Counted from the stretch's first letter, positions 12,265 through 25,381 are shown. The stretch is 64,000 nt of DNA from Vigna angularis (GCF_016808095.1 NC_068974.1:28318825-28382824); one strand, 5' to 3'. Numbers and translations: made by a program. The notes: a model not told the origin generated them from the letters alone.

Positions 12265-14163
12265 TGTAAGAACCTAAAAAATATAGTTTAAAGAACCCAT
12301 AATGTGTTTAAATAATGAGACACTTTTTTTTATATATTAAAAACCATAAGGTAAAAAATAAATGTCATCTCTCTAAACTCAACCCCAAAACCTTTCTCTC
12401 CCTTCTCTCTAACTTCTTTTCTCTCTAGGTCATCCGTTTGATGATCAGGAAGTTCCTAAAGGATCAAGACGACAAAATCTTCGTACTCAACCAATCAGTT
12501 TGTCAAAAAGAGTAAGTAAATTTCTACTTTTTTCTAGGGTTGCACGTTTCTTCTTTGCATGTGACTATTTTTCAGTTACATGCCTTGTCTAAGCTTTCTT
12601 TTAGGTTCTTTATTGATCAGTGGTAATAACTACATGCCCTGATCATGTTTTTGTTTCCTGTAGGTTCGATTAGTATCCTTAGAATTGTGAGAGCAACTTT
12701 TAGCCTTTTAGAGCGGTTGAGTTTCCCAAAGGTAAGGGAAACTAATTACTATTTTTTTAATACTATTAATGCTTGATAAACTTTATTACATGTTTGTTGT
12801 AGCCTGAACTTGGATAACATGTAGAAATTATGTTTTGAATGGTTTGTTGAATGTATTGGTTTGGGCATATTTTGATTTATTTGGTTTGAATAGGTAGTTT
12901 TGGTATGTTGAATATTAGTTGATTTATTGATGAAATTGGTAATGTAGAATTGGTAACTTTGAGTTGATGTATTTTTAAAAAACTTTGGTTTGGAATAAAT
13001 TAGAAGGATAAGTTTTGGGCATAAAATGTGGTTTTGACAGGTACAATTCTAAAATCATGGTTTTGGGAAAAGTTTGCAGTTTTAGTAATTGTCTTGAAGT
13101 CATTTAGGACTTAGTTGGTCTCTTATTGTACTAAAAATATGGTGGTGAGCATCTGGTAGATCGTTTGGTAAGGAATCGTTTGGTAAGGAGTCGTCTGGTA
13201 AAGAGTCGTCTGGTAAAGAGTCGTCTAATAAGGAGTCGTTTGGCAGTGAGCCATTTGGTAAGGAGTCATCTGGCAAGAAGTCGTCTAGTAAGGAATCGTT
13301 TGGTAAGGAATTGTCTGGCAAGGAGTCGTCTAGCAAGGAGTCATCTGGTAAGGTGTTTTCTGGTGGTAAGCGTCTGGTGATACGAGTTGTCTAGCAATAA
13401 CTAAGTTATTAGAAATCTTGAATTTAGGATTTTGAATATCTGTTTTGGACGTTCTTTAAGTCGCTTTGGGGTTATAGACCCTTCTAGAGTTGTTAGTAAT
13501 GATTTTCAAGCTATTTTTCTTGCCTAGTGTGTGTATTAAGCTACTATGAAAAAAATTGTGTTATTGTGTAGTTGTTGTTTCCAGAATATTATAAATTATT
13601 TTATACTTGAAATGCTTTGAGTATGTGATGATAATGATGATTGTTATAAGGTGATTAATTGAGATATGTATATGTATATTCATGGTTTGTGAAGATATTT
13701 ATGTGTATGTTTATGGTTGATGAATATGATGATGAGTATGTCTTGATCAGGTGCATGGTAGATTGACATAATTCCATGATTATCATGGAGAGATCTCATG
13801 GTGGTGGTCTAGAGTGTTTGTATTATTGTAGGAGTTCAGTTTTGGGAGTTATCTTGAGACTCTAATGATCATCAATTCTTAAGTAAAGAGGGAGATCATG
13901 TGGTAAATGGTGTTTTAACATATTAATCTTGTATGGTAGCATACACTAGACGAAAATGACACAAATGTATAGATGCTTTAGTTTAAATGGTTCTTTTGAT
14001 AGTTTTAAATAACGAAATTTGTAAATAATTTTGAGTTAAAAATTTGTTATAAAATTTCACGTATAGTTATATTTATATAATTTTAATAATATTTTATACT
14101 TTTTTTTAGATTAATTGTTGTAGTTTATTGGACTTTGTAATATTTTCTAAATAGTATATTACA
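12265..14163 (+). mobile_element. 3' LTR of the chromovirus
   Basis: It starts TGTAAGAACCTAAAAAATATAG 27 bp after the chromodomain stop and ends around gtatattaca, giving TG...CA ends. It shares its start, several interior landmarks (ttcctaaaggatcaagac against the LTR at 3800) and its end with the LTR at 3800-6110, but is much diverged. It contains a 15-bp minisatellite. The following bases (ctatt) cannot be compared with a 5' duplication because the 5' end of the element is lost. Confidence 0.7.
13144..13383. repeat. 15-bp minisatellite, about 16 units, inside the 3' LTR
   Basis: Variants of tggtaaggagtcgtc repeat in tandem. Because the period is a multiple of 3 and the unit lacks stops, the array creates matching open frames on both strands (plus 13165-13380, Arg/Leu/Val repeats; minus 13100-13336, Ser/Leu/Pro/Asp repeats). 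These are not taken as genes. Confidence 0.9.
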
Positions 14164-14689
14164 CTATTCAAATGGGTTAAATTTATAATATTTTTTATTT
14201 AAATAACTAATTTTTTTATCTATATAACTATAATCATTATATAATTTTATTTTTTCAAATTTTAATTACTATTTTTTAAATTTAAATAACTTATAAATAT
14301 TTAAAAAATATATACACATATACTATTGCGTCTGTATTTACACTATTTTCAATAATTAAAGTTTATTTTATCTATATCTATATTTATAATTATATTCACT
14401 TTTGTTTTTATAGTTTTACATATTTAATTACTACTTTTTAAAATTTTAAAAAGTTATGCCATAATATAACATAAAAGGCAATGATGTATTTTGTCTAAAA
14501 GTTATCTTTACATGATTTTCTACTTTCACATCATAGTAAATATATATACTTATAAATTAATTTAAATTAAATAAATAATACAAATACAAACAACACAAGA
14601 ATATTGAATGTTATTCTTTGAAAATAATAATTAAATGAAACAATGTTTTTGAAGATGTTAAGCTTTGAAAATAGCCTAAAGAGTTAAAT
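14164..14689. other. AT-rich upstream region of the PP2C gene
   Basis: No coding potential. It separates the chromovirus LTR from the putative PP2C promoter, so retrotransposon sequence ends roughly 0.5 kb upstream of the transcription start region. Confidence 0.5.
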
Positions 14690-16753
14690 ATTATATATAT
14701 TAACTTTTGTATCCAAATCCAATTATTCTTTCTCTTTCTTTGTGCCCTTCTGTCTCTTCTACTTTTGCAATGAATGCAGCAGCAACACACTCATCGTCCA
14801 CATTACCTTTCCTTATTAATACTCAAACGCTCTTCTTCTTTCAGTCCCTTTCTCTTTTCCCTCTCACTCCAGCTTCCCTCTTCCTCTTTTCTCATCCACA
14901 ATCTAAACTTTCTCCCTGCATTCTGACAAAGGTGATGAATTTTGAACTTCTACCATTTCCCCACATTTTAGCTCTCAAAATCACTACTTTTCTTCATTGC
15001 TTGTTAAGTTGAACTTGTTCAGCTACTGGGTACAACTTTGTTTTCTTGCTTGCTCAGTTCATACAGCAGTGGAGGATCTGCATCTCTGCATGCTTAGTTT
15101 TCTGTTTCTTTTAATGTTTTTACTTTTTGATTGTAGGTTCTGTCTTCTGGTACAGTTTTTAACAACACGAATGGCTAAAGTGTTTTTTTCTCTCCTTTTG
15201 GCCATGTGGTTTTCAGTTTTGTAACTCACTCACTTTTTTATGAATATTACTACTACCTGTGTAACGTGGTTCAGTTTCTTGGAGGTTCTCAAAATTCAAG
15301 AGAATTTCATTCTTTTTCATCCTGCATACTTTCGGTTGTCATGTCAGATGGGAGTTTTTTTATTTTTACTCATTTATATTTTCCATGACATATCCATCTC
15401 TTTCCTGCTGGTATTTGGGTTGTTCTACCCACATTTCTCTGATTTCCTCTGGAACGTTGTTTTATTTATATTTTTGGTTGGTTTGACCCTTGTTTTTTCA
15501 TGGGGACAATTAGTCATTTATTATTTACTATTGTTTTTTTATCGGGAGTATACATGAATATAATAACGTAATGTTTACTTGATTTTCTATGCTCTTTTTT
15601 AGTCTCTCTTTGATTCTTTGTTGACAAGATCGTAGTCTCTTTCGTCTTTTTCTGCTTTTGGGTTTTCACTTTATCTCTTCTCGTATTTCTGTGTAGTGGG
15701 AAACCAGACTATTTTGTTTAGTTGTACTAATTTTCTTGCTTTATACTTACTTTTTTTTCTCTCTCTCTCCGAACTGTCCACTGCCTCATTTACCAAGTTT
15801 TTCTTTGTTATTGCATAGCCAAACGAGGAAAAGGACATGTAAATGCCTTTCTTTCCTGTTTATGCATTCCCTTTCAGATTTGTGAGTTGAAATACATTAA
15901 CCGAGTTTCTCTACTTCTTAGATGTTCTTGTTTTTCTGAAGCTTTTGGTGGTTTTAGCAGGAAGCTTTTTTCTATTAAGATAATGTTCACTGCTTTCTTT
16001 TTGTTACTTTCTCATTCTGGGGATGTTTTTAGTTTGAGAAAGTGAAGGCTAGAGAGAAGCTTTTCAGATGCTGCTGCAAGAGACTTAATACCAAATATAT
16101 GTTGCGCGTTTAATTGAACCTCGATATCATTTGATCTATCAATGATGTATGTTTCACGAGAAGACAACTACAGAAATTTTGGGTTTTTAACTGTTTGAAA
16201 CAAGAAAAATACAAATGGTTTATTGTGTTCTGCTTTCGTGTTCTTCTATAGGTTCAGTTTTAAATGCGAAGTTTCTGGATTAAATTATTTTAAAATCTTC
16301 ATTTAACAGTGCTGGGACAGGTTTTTTAGTATATTCTATTCCTTCTTCACATGTTGGTATGTTTTTATATTGGTGTTGTAACTTGTTTTGCTGGGTTATC
16401 TTTCTTCTTTTCTTTAGTTTGTTGCAATGTCTAGATTTTAAGAAACCCTTATTAATTATTATACCCACCTATTTTCTTGTGTTTCTATACCCACCTATTT
16501 TCTTGTGTTTCAGCTGGTTTCATTATCCATTCAAACAGCTTCCAGCATGTTTTGGCTTTGATTGTTAAGGAAAGACCCGATTTTTCTGAGTTGTAAAGTG
16601 GTTTATATTTTGAGCTGAGAGAATATTGGGAATCAGGATTGTGTGCTTGGTTGACCAGACTTGCTATCTCAGCAATTGATGTGAGATCTAGAGTGAAATT
16701 AGGAACAACTTGACCTTATATTCATCAGATGTCAGCATTCTGGAGTTGAGCAA
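14690..16753 (+). promoter_or_regulatory. Putative promoter and intron-containing 5' leader of the PP2C gene
   Basis: A TATA-like ttatatatatta lies at 14691-14702. It is followed by a CT-rich stretch (14726-14765) typical of plant 5' leaders. A candidate leader intron runs from a donor at 14932 (caaag|gtgatg) to an acceptor at 16513, where a T-rich tract ends tttcttgtgtttcag. That would leave about 240 bases of leader exon before the ATG at 16754. The T-rich, stop-rich sequence between fits an intron. The short open frames here (for example 14707-15012) have no family resemblance. The splice sites are inferred and need transcript support. Confidence 0.5.
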
Positions 16754-19238
16754 ATGGGTTGTTGTGTTTCAACAAGCAGTAGAAGTACTTGTAGCAGCAA
16801 GAGCAATGGAGACACGGTCTCTCCATCTTGTTTAGAAATTGGATTCTGTGGGCAGAAGAGAACAAGACGAACATTCTCTGATCATGTTATTTCTCTTCAC
16901 CATTTACCATCCTTACCTAGCAGAATTTTCTCTAATGGAAAGAGCCGGGGTTCGTGCATCTTTACGCAGCAGGGCCGCAAGGGTATTAATCAGGATGCCA
17001 TGATTGTGTGGGAAGTAAGTATGTTCATCCTGTTTCATGTTGAGCTGAGATTAATTTTAGAGAAGGGGTTATTTTTTGTTTCAAAATGTCAAAAGAAGCA
17101 ATTATTTCTTGAAAATAAAAAGGGATTAAGCTAAGCATGCATTTATAGAGGATAATGCATGAGTTGTTGCTTAAAGAGAGACTGCTAATTTTAGACACTG
17201 AATCCTATTTTGGATCTGTATCTGTGCAGGATTTCATGTCTGAAGATATGATCTTTTGTGGTGTTTTTGATGGGCATGGTCCGCACGGTCATCTTGTTGC
17301 ACGCAAAGTTAGGGATGCTCTACCTCTTAAACTGCTATCATTTTTGCATTCTTCTGAATCAAAGCGAAATGGGTCTGGGAAAACTTGCTTCAAAGGGAAT
17401 GTAAAATCTGATAGTGTAGAATTTGAGAAGGATTGCTCCACAGAGGATAAAATGAACTCTATGTGGAGAGAAGCTTTCATGAAGGCATACAAAGCCATGG
17501 ATAAGGAGCTCAGGTCCCATCCAAATTTGGATTGCTTCTGCAGTGGGAGCACTGCTGTGACTATAGTGAAGCAGGTAGTAGAAGAGCACCATTTACTGTT
17601 ATGATTGTTTCCCATTCTTTTTCAGTTTTCTTGATTTCTTATCTTACCAGGGTTCCAATCTGTTCATGGGCTATATTGGGGATTCTCGGGCAATCATGGG
17701 ATCAAAGGATAGCAATGATTCAATGGTGGCTATTCAGTTGACTGTGGATTTGAAGCCTGATTTGCCAAGTGTGTCATATACCATCACCATTTATCCTCCT
17801 CTCTGCTGAATATATGCTTTTGTCTAGATTTAACTTGATTCAAAATTGGTTGGAAATTCTTATAGGGGAAGCAGAAAGAATTAAGCGCTGCAAAGGTAGG
17901 GTATTTGCTTTGCAAGATGAGCCTGAAGTGCCTAGGGTGTGGTTGCCCTTTGATGATGCACCAGGATTAGCAATGGCCAGAGCCTTTGGAGATTTCTGCT
18001 TGAAGGAGTACGGTGTGATTTCTATCCCCGAGTTTTCCCATCGGCAGCTTACTGACAGAGATCAATTCATTGTTCTTGCATCAGACGGGGTAAGAGTTTT
18101 CAGTCTCACTTCCATTTCTCTATTTTCCCCTTAAGTTTTACTTTTCTATAATTGTTTTATCATCTTTACAAGGAAATTTCAACAAATATATTTGCCATTT
18201 TGAAGTTAGTTTCTGTTGGTTAGTGGGGCATTGTGAAATAACTAGCCAAAATATCTGTTCGGAGTTCCCTTTACTTGCACTTTAGCATGCTTGATTCTCT
18301 TTGGACTGGAAAATTGAGCATCTCCAATAGAGTTCTTAAGAAGGGTTTTGAATTTGAGACTCAAATATTACAAAAAAACTTCCATTGGAGTAATTAAACT
18401 TCATCATTACAGCAAAACTTGTAAAAATAGTGAGTTGCTTAAAGTGATGATGCATAGTAGTTGTCTGTATAAAGTGGAATCAGACCCTTTACAAGTTTGC
18501 TAGTTTTTTACAAGGAAATATTTTTGTATTGGTTTCATTTGTGAGATAAATATGTTCTTAGCATTGAATTAGTACATTGCTGGTGTTTTTTCCAGCTCTT
18601 TCACGTTTCATAAAAAATCGATCTTGTATATGATACTTCTTCCAATTTATTGATTACTGAATAGAACTGCCTATATTACATTACTGGGTAATATTCTTAG
18701 AGCAAATTACTATTACTTGTCAGGTTTCCATCTTCTCCAGATGGCTAACTGATTTTCTTTAAATGTTGTGCAGGTGTGGGATGTTTTAAGCAATGAGGAG
18801 GTGGTTGAAATAGTATCTTCAGCACCAACACGATCATCAGCAGCAAGGATTCTGGTAGATTCTGCTGCCAGGGAGTGGAAACTGAAGTACCCTACTTCAA
18901 AGATGGATGACTGTGCTGTAGTATGCTTATTTTTGGATGGGAAAATGGACTCAGAATCTGATTATGATGAACAAGGCTTTTCTTCTGCAACCATACAGAG
19001 CAACCATTCAGGTAACCCCATTGAGTCAGATGATGGACAAAAGTCTGAGCCATCATTGCAGAGGAACTTCACTGTGAGATCCTCAGAAGAAAATGAGACT
19101 AATGGAGCACTAACTGTTGATGTCGAAGATGGAACATCATCAGCTGATGATCAAAACTGGTCAGGTTTGGAAGGGGTCACTCGTGTAAACTCACTTGTCC
19201 AACTTCCTAGATTTTCTGAGGAAAGGCCAAACTCTTGA
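16754..19238 (+). CDS. Protein phosphatase 2C, clade E type (PP2C33/PP2C6-like)
   Basis: A Mg/Mn-dependent Ser/Thr phosphatase. The exon model 16754-17014, 17230-17574, 17651-17768, 17866-18089 and 18774-19238 keeps frame, uses GT/AG at every junction and yields 470 aa. The N-terminus MGCCVSTSS has Gly2 and Cys3/Cys4, an N-myristoylation plus palmitoylation signature implying membrane anchoring. PP2C motifs appear in order: NQDA (exon 1), VFDGHGPHGH (metal-binding Asp), SGSTAV, GDSRA (exon 3), RAFGDFCLK (exon 4), a Ser-Asp-Gly split over the exon 4/5 junction with VWDVLSNEE, and DDCAVVCLFLD. All expected metal-ligand acidic residues are present. The Ser/Glu-rich C-terminal tail of about 100 aa ends near RVNSLVQLPRF, a tail typical of the Arabidopsis PP2C33 group, recalled from family knowledge. 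The physiological substrate cannot be read from sequence. The gene looks intact. Confidence 0.93.
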
Positions 19239-20401
19239 GTTTATTTGTTGATTTCATGGGGACTGTTATTGTAATACTTGGCACAACACTGAATTCAAGA
19301 AAGAAAATTTTTCTGCAGGGGTATCATTTTGATACTCTTTTGTTGGCTAATCACTCTAGTGGAAAACTACAATATCCAATGCTACTACAAGTGTGTACAA
19401 TTCTTACAATTCGAAATCGAGTTTAAGAACATCAATGGTACAATTCTTAAGCTTCAGAGCTGCTAATAGCGTTGTTCATACAAGTCATTACCTTGTTCTG
19501 GCACTGAAATTTTTCATCTTGTTCTTAGTTTAAGAACTTAATAAACATTTCTTTTATTAAGGTCAGAAAAAATAATTGATTTCAGCATGATGCAAGGCGT
19601 TAATAACGTTGGACTTTCGTGGAGATATATATTCTTGCTCCAAGTGTAAGATATTCCAGCAAATCTTGGTTGAAAAAGGTATCATACATTTGTAGATTCA
19701 AACTGTGATATATGTGTTGCCAGCTAATGATAACTAGGGCAACCTTTGAGCGTTATGATTGTCAACTAATACACTTGAGAGTTATGATTGAAAGGCTCAT
19801 ACACTGAACCATGACCAATGATGAAAAAAGCTACCCTATGGTCATGATTTGTATCAGTAAGAGTAAACGGGAAGAGATTATCGTAAAAGTAACGTTACCA
19901 ATAAGATTGATTTCATTGTTTTTTCTTGAAAGTCTGAGTATTCCCAAGGCAAGATCACTGTAATGGTTCCATAAATTTGAAAATTATAAAACAATGTGCA
20001 TGCTTATAATGCAAGCATTTGTAATGACATGGATTCCGACAAGTGAGGAGGACCGTCTTGTTGAATTTGAACTCAGTTTATTGAGATCCTGCCTGCCATT
20101 GTTTGTGATGTGGTCTAAGCAACTCCAATGATGAAAGTTTACACTTTTCACTGTGCACAAAAGTTATTCCACTTCCTCCTTTTTGCTTCCAATCATGTTC
20201 TTCAAATTATATTCCTCATATGCTTCAGGATTCAAGACTTCCTAATAATAGGGAAATAGTACAAAAATGACATAAGTAATTGGTTTAGTATAATAGATAT
20301 TGATATATCTTATCTTTAAGTATACTAAAATAGTTATAGTATATTTTACATTTAAGGACATTAAAAACTAGATATAGTATAAAAAATTTATTTTTTGGTT
20401 T
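19239..20401. other. 3' flank of the PP2C gene and intergenic DNA
   Basis: The first about 330 bases probably hold the 3' untranslated region (an aataaa-like ttaataaaca near 19540). No other gene or element was recognised before the copia LTR. Confidence 0.5.
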
Positions 20402-20573
20402 TGTTAGATATATTATCTTTATCCTATCTTTGTCTTCTATTTTGTTAGTTTGTTATTATTTCTTACTTATATTTGGGTTTAACTTATTTATTTTATTATT
20501 AAAAGAGTATCATATGTATATATTCAATACAAGGGAGATTAATCTCATACATAGTTTTTTACTATATTCAACA
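20402..20573 (+). repeat. Left LTR of the decayed copia element
   Basis: 172 bp, homologous to 23930-24106. It contains a TATA-like run and the shared block gagattaa(t/c)c(t/c)ca(t/c)acatag. Confidence 0.8.
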
Positions 20574-21129
20574 TGATATCTAGAGTCATGTTCTTTCAAA
20601 AAATGTTCGTCATCTCTGCCCACTACAACCGTCGCTGTCACCGTTAGAGCCATCGTCGTCGTTGTCACCGTCGTCGCCGCTCTTATCGTTGCCATAGCAT
20701 CAGTTTCAACCGGTGACCACGATTTTGCTGGTCTTGGCCAAGCGACCACAACACCGTCAAGATCACTACAATTAGAGTCACGCTTTCATGGTCACTTTTC
20801 ACTTCCACCATACTTTCTAGCTGCTTGTGGTTGCACGTTTGTCGTGATCACTACCATCGGAGTTCAAACACACTCTTACGATCAATTTCACTTCCGCTAT
20901 ACTTTCTAACCACTCGTGGCTGCACTATGTCATTGTCTCTGTTGTCGACCACTTTTGTTGGTCTCGTCGCGCCCTCCTCTCTCTAGATCTGGCTTGGTTG
21001 TGTTGATTGAGCCTATTTCGGGTTTTAGGTTTTTACTCTTTCTTGCTTGTTCGTGGCTTCTGAATTCTCTTCTGTCACCAGTACGTTTGACTTTATCATC
21101 AGTACATTTGACTCGTCCATATATACTAA

Positions 21130-23925
21130 CTATGTCAATGTGATTTATCTATTGATAAGTTAGATGACATTAATTATGCGACTTGGGCATCAAAGGTTAA
21201 ACTTTGGTTTAAGAGTCAGGGGTATGTTGATCTTATCACTTAGAACATAACAACTATTTATTCCGCTGCGGTTACCCGTTGGTTGAAAATTGAAGCTCAG
21301 TTATACATTATTCTCAGGGTACCCTTCACTCTTCTTTAAGACAAATTTTTCGTTCCTACGAAACATGTTTTGATATCTTGGAACACGCCAAATTTTTATA
21401 CACCAATGATACTCAACGTTTTTATGGTGTAATGATCTTTTCAATGTTGTTGCTCCTCATTATAGTTGATTATATGGATAAAATGCATGCTCTTTTCCAT
21501 GAATTTAATGAATTATTGTCTTCTGCCTGTACTCCTACCCAATAAATAGAGCAACGGTCAAAGTTCTTCATGTTATTGTCTTAGATCCTAGTCCTTAATG
21601 TGGGTTTTGCTTGTTAGATTTTCCAAGAAATTGGAGTTTAATAGGGAAAACTAGGCTCTTTCACCTAAGAAATTAAGGCTAGAGTAATTTTTTTGGATTG
21701 ACTTTAGTAATTTGATGGAGAGGAGATGAAATTGTGTTTGCACAAGAGTGAATAGGTGAAAACTAACCTTAATAATGTTATTTCATACCAAAGTCCAAAC
21801 TTGTATAGTTGAAATTTTATTTTCTTTGCACTTGTTTTTCAATTGATATGTTCTTCTTGAGTCTATATGAGTTGTTAATAGTGCAATTAACTAGTATTAC
21901 GCGAGTCTCTTGGGAAACGATATTTGGTCTTACCATTTTATATTACTTGAACGATTTGGTACACTTGCCAATGAGTTAACAAATACCTCATTCTATTTTA
22001 TTTCCTCATGAACTCCTTTACCCCTTACCTCCAAAGGGTTTTGGGTCTACATATTTTGTTCATAATTTTAGTCTTGGTCTGGATAAGTTAGCTCTTTGAT
22101 CACACAAATGTGTTTTTCTAGTTTAAAGAAAGGATACACATGTTTTTCTCCTTCTTTTAATCGCTATTTTGTTTTTGCAAATGTCACCTTCAATGAGTCT
22201 TCATTTTATTTTAAGAATCATTCTTCTTCTGATATGTGTCCTTCTAATACTATCACTATTCATGTTATTTGTGCTCTTGTCCTTCATTTGTGCCTAGTCC
22301 ACCAAGTGTTTCTCAACAACCATCAAGTGACTCAATTCAATTGCCAACTACCTTGTCTCCTTCGGCTTCGACAACTAAGTATACCCTTCCAATTGCCCTC
22401 CAAAAAGGTATACGTTCTACTCGTAATGTCTCTACACATTATATTGCTTTAAATTATCATAGATTGTCTTCACCGTTTATACTTGTCTTTCATTTATTTC
22501 TTTTGTGACATCCAAAATTTGTTATTGATGCTTAGTCCATCCTGGTTGGTATCAGGACATGCTAGACGAACTAAGTGTTATTGATTGCCTTAAAGCTCCT
22601 CTTGTGGCCAAAAGTTACACACAAATTTTTCGGTTGGATTATGGTGATAGTTTTTCTCTAGTGATAAAGATGAGATCTTTTCGTTTATTTATAGTCATGA
22701 CAACTCTTCAACAATGACCTCTTTATCAACTAGATGTCAAAAATGTATTCCTCAACGAATATTTGCAAGAAAAGATTTATATAGAGCAACCTCCAGGATT
22801 TGTTACTCAAGATGAGTCTTATGGTTTGATATGTCGTCTGCAAAAATCCTTATATGGCCTAAAACAATCTTTTAGGACCTGGTTTGGAAAATTTAGTAAC
22901 GTTGTTCAATAATTTGTTATCACTCGGTATGTGGCAGATCATTCAGTCACTTGAGTGTTGAATGTGTTTACTTGATAGTATATGTTGATGACATCATTCT
23001 TACACGCAACGTTAGTCATGGCATCTCTCAAATGAAACAACATCTTTGCAACCATTTTCAAACCAAAAATCTTGGAAAACTTAGATATTTATTGGGTATT
23101 GAGGTGGCACAATCTAATTATGGATTATTATATCTTAAAGAAAGTTTGCATTGAATATTTGGAGGAAACTAGGTTGATGAATTCAAAATCTGTGGACACA
23201 TCCATGGATCCTAATACTAAACTTATACCAAAATAGGGGGAGCCTATGTCAGACCCCGAGAAATATTGAAGACTAGTTGGAAAATTGAATTATCTTACAA
23301 TTACCCGTCCTGACATTTCCTTTGTAGTTAGTGTGGTAAGTCAATTCCTTATTCCCATGTGAAGATCATTAGAATGCAGTTATTCGTATATTAAAGTACA
23401 TTAAAAGATCTTCTGGAAAAAAGGTTATTATATGGTTCTAATAACCATACAAGAGTGGTTTGTTATTCTAATGCTGATTTGGAAAGATATCCTTCTGATA
23501 AAAGGTCTACATCCAGATATTGTGTCTCCATTGGTGGTAACTTGATTTTTTGGAAAAATAAGAAACAAAGTGTTGTGCAAGATCTAATGTAGAAGTAGAA
23601 TATAGAGTTATGGCCTCTGTCGCTTGTTTAGCTTAAGCAATTGCTTATAGAGTTACAATTTGGAGATGTAACTCAAATGACGCTTATATGTGACAATCAG
23701 GTTGCTCTTCATATTAATTTTTATCCCATCTTTCATGAGAGGAACAAACATATTGAGATTGATTGTCATTTCATTGAGAAAAGATTGTAACTAGAAATAT
23801 CAAGATTGAGTTCGTTAATTCAAGTGATCAGTTAGCAGATATTTTCACTAAGTCTTTACGATACCGAGAATTGATTATATTTGTAACAAGCTTGATACGT
23901 ACGATTTGTATGCACCAGCTTGAGG
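21130..23925 (+). pseudogene. Copia gag-pol remnants
   Basis: Fragments in order are as follows. Gag N-terminus near 21150-21240 (LDDINYATWASKVKLWFKSQ). A segment downstream of integrase near 22010-22200 (FVHNFSLGLDKL). Reverse transcriptase near 22545-23160, including LDVKNVFLNEYLQEKIYIEQ, PPGFVTQDE, LYGLKQS and the catalytic YVDDII at 22981-22998. RNase H near 23270-23870. Many stops and frameshifts are present. The gag-to-integrase part is largely missing and is interrupted by an unrelated LTR fragment. It is not functional. Confidence 0.85.
21600..21995 (+). mobile_element. LTR fragment nested inside the copia element
   Basis: This stretch is not copia. It matches, with divergence, the 3' portion of the LTR remnant at 1941-3336: ctctttcacctaagaaatt against ctttcttcgccgaggaatc, then gaaaactaaccttaataatg against gaaatctaacctcaacaaca, then the shared gggaaacgata(t/c)ttggtcttaccat block and a 'ttacttgaacgatttggtacacttgcc' type end. 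It replaces the region where protease and integrase should be. Confidence 0.6.
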
Positions 23926-23929
23926 GGAG

Positions 23930-24106
23930 TATTAGATATATTATTTGTATCTTTTCTTTATCTTTTATCTTTAGTTAGTTTGTTATTCATTTTTACTTTT
24001 GTTTTGTGCTTAGTCCATATTTCTTTTATTATAAATAAAAGAACCCTATGTGTACATTCAGCACAAGAGAGATTAACCCCACACATAGTTTTCACTATAT
24101 TCAACA
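23930..24106 (+). repeat. Right LTR of the decayed copia element
   Basis: Homologous to 20402-20573. Its first dinucleotide is TA where the left LTR has TG. Confidence 0.8.
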
Positions 24107-24593
24107 CATATCATGCATAAACATGACTTACGAAAGTCATACTCATTACAAAATGATAATCGTCTGATAATATACATATTACTCTGATTTTCTGAAATGG
24201 TTATGATAATTGTTGTTATGAGAAAATATCCAATATGCTTTGATAATACTTAGGCGATATAAATTATGATATGTCTAATATGATAATCATATTCCGCTTT
24301 GATATCTCGTGTTTGTTAGCTTTGATATTTTGTATTAAAAAGCAATAATATTCTGGCGTACGAAAGTATTAAGCTTTGAGGTAGATCCTAACATAAAGAC
24401 GCACTACAGGATATTTCTGAGAAATGTTACATTAACTTTGATAAAGGTTAAACAATTCATGAGAGCTAGGAGTAAGGCGGAGCATACTAATAGCATATGT
24501 TATTCATTAAGATAGAAAAACCCTACCATAACTAGACGCTTTCAAAATTATATTGAAATATGAGTATTTGTTAAACATAAAAAAGGGGGAGAT
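24107..24593 (+). other. Non-coding stretch ending in a polypurine tract
   Basis: No coding frame is seen. The last bases, aaaaaagggggaga, form a strong polypurine tract directly before an LTR-like start. The segment may therefore be the 3' untranslated interior of a truncated copia element. Confidence 0.45.
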
Positions 24594-25381
24594 TGTTAAG
24601 ACAAAAATTGTCTAAAGAAAAGAATGTGTAAGCAACCCAAGTTTTGAAGTTTAACAAATGATATTGAACGAAATATTATTATGTAGAAAACACTATTTGA
24701 AATGAATAATGTCTATTCAAGAAGCATATTATAACGTATGAAGCCAAGAGCTGAAGTAATGCCTTCTAGACCAAATTGTTTAAGAGAATTGGAAATCACA
24801 AATAACGTCTATGAACAAGTGTCTCTGACTGAAAATCTCTCAATAAACTCTATGAGAAAGTAAGTTAACTTCTTATGGGAGACAGAAGTATATCTTGTAT
24901 ATAACACTAAGACTAAAAGAAATATGTTAATACAATGTTATATCAAGCAAAAGCCTTATATAGAGAATATCGTCTGATAAGTGACCATCAAATGCTTTAG
25001 CCTTGAGAAAGTATATTGTATTCTTATCATATGATGAATACACATTTTTCTCACCAAACGATGAATTAATTAGTTAAATGAAAAATGACAAAATGTATTA
25101 AGCATGCTACACTACTTAACGTTTAAAATATTTAATGCTTGTACAAAAAAGTACTTGGATACTTATGTACTTTAGGAAAAAGACGTTGTAAGAGAAAAAG
25201 AACATTTTGGGAATGTTTCTTTGAATCCATTTGCTTTGTCACATCGTACAAGTTCAAATTTCACTTAAAGCTGTGAGAAAAAGCTTTGAATCGTACAAAG
25301 TAAACTAAAGTCAAACTTCATATCCAAAAGCTACCAACTCTTCATAAGTCAACTTACTAGTCTAACAATCATTTTTCAAGA

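Larger units (their letters stand above)
20402..24106 (+). mobile_element. Decayed Ty1/copia retrotransposon with short LTRs
   Basis: The left LTR is 20402-20573 (TGTTAGATATATTATC ... actatattcaaca) and the right LTR 23930-24106 (TATTAGATATATTATTTG ... actatattcaaca); they are diverged but clearly homologous. Directly after the left LTR, tgatatctagagtc resembles the initiator-Met-tRNA primer site, and a purine tract (tgaggggag) precedes the right LTR. The interior carries broken gag, integrase tail, reverse transcriptase and RNase H. The flanks (ggttt and catat) do not match, so the target duplication is lost or a boundary is off by a few bases. Confidence 0.85.

Noticed and set aside
13100..13380. 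Ser/Leu/Asp-rich (-) and Arg/Leu-rich (+) ORFs
   Set aside because: Both are products of the 15-bp minisatellite in the LTR; the two strands mirror each other.
3800..14163. A single complete chromovirus with LTRs 3800-6110 and 12265-14163
   Set aside because: The LTRs are too diverged for one recent insertion, gag and protease are absent between them, and the left LTR has its own near-matching 5-bp flanks.
14707..15557. Several hydrophobic plus-strand ORFs upstream of the PP2C gene
   Set aside because: T-rich intron/leader sequence gives Phe/Leu-rich frames; no family resemblance and no splice-consistent link to the PP2C frame.
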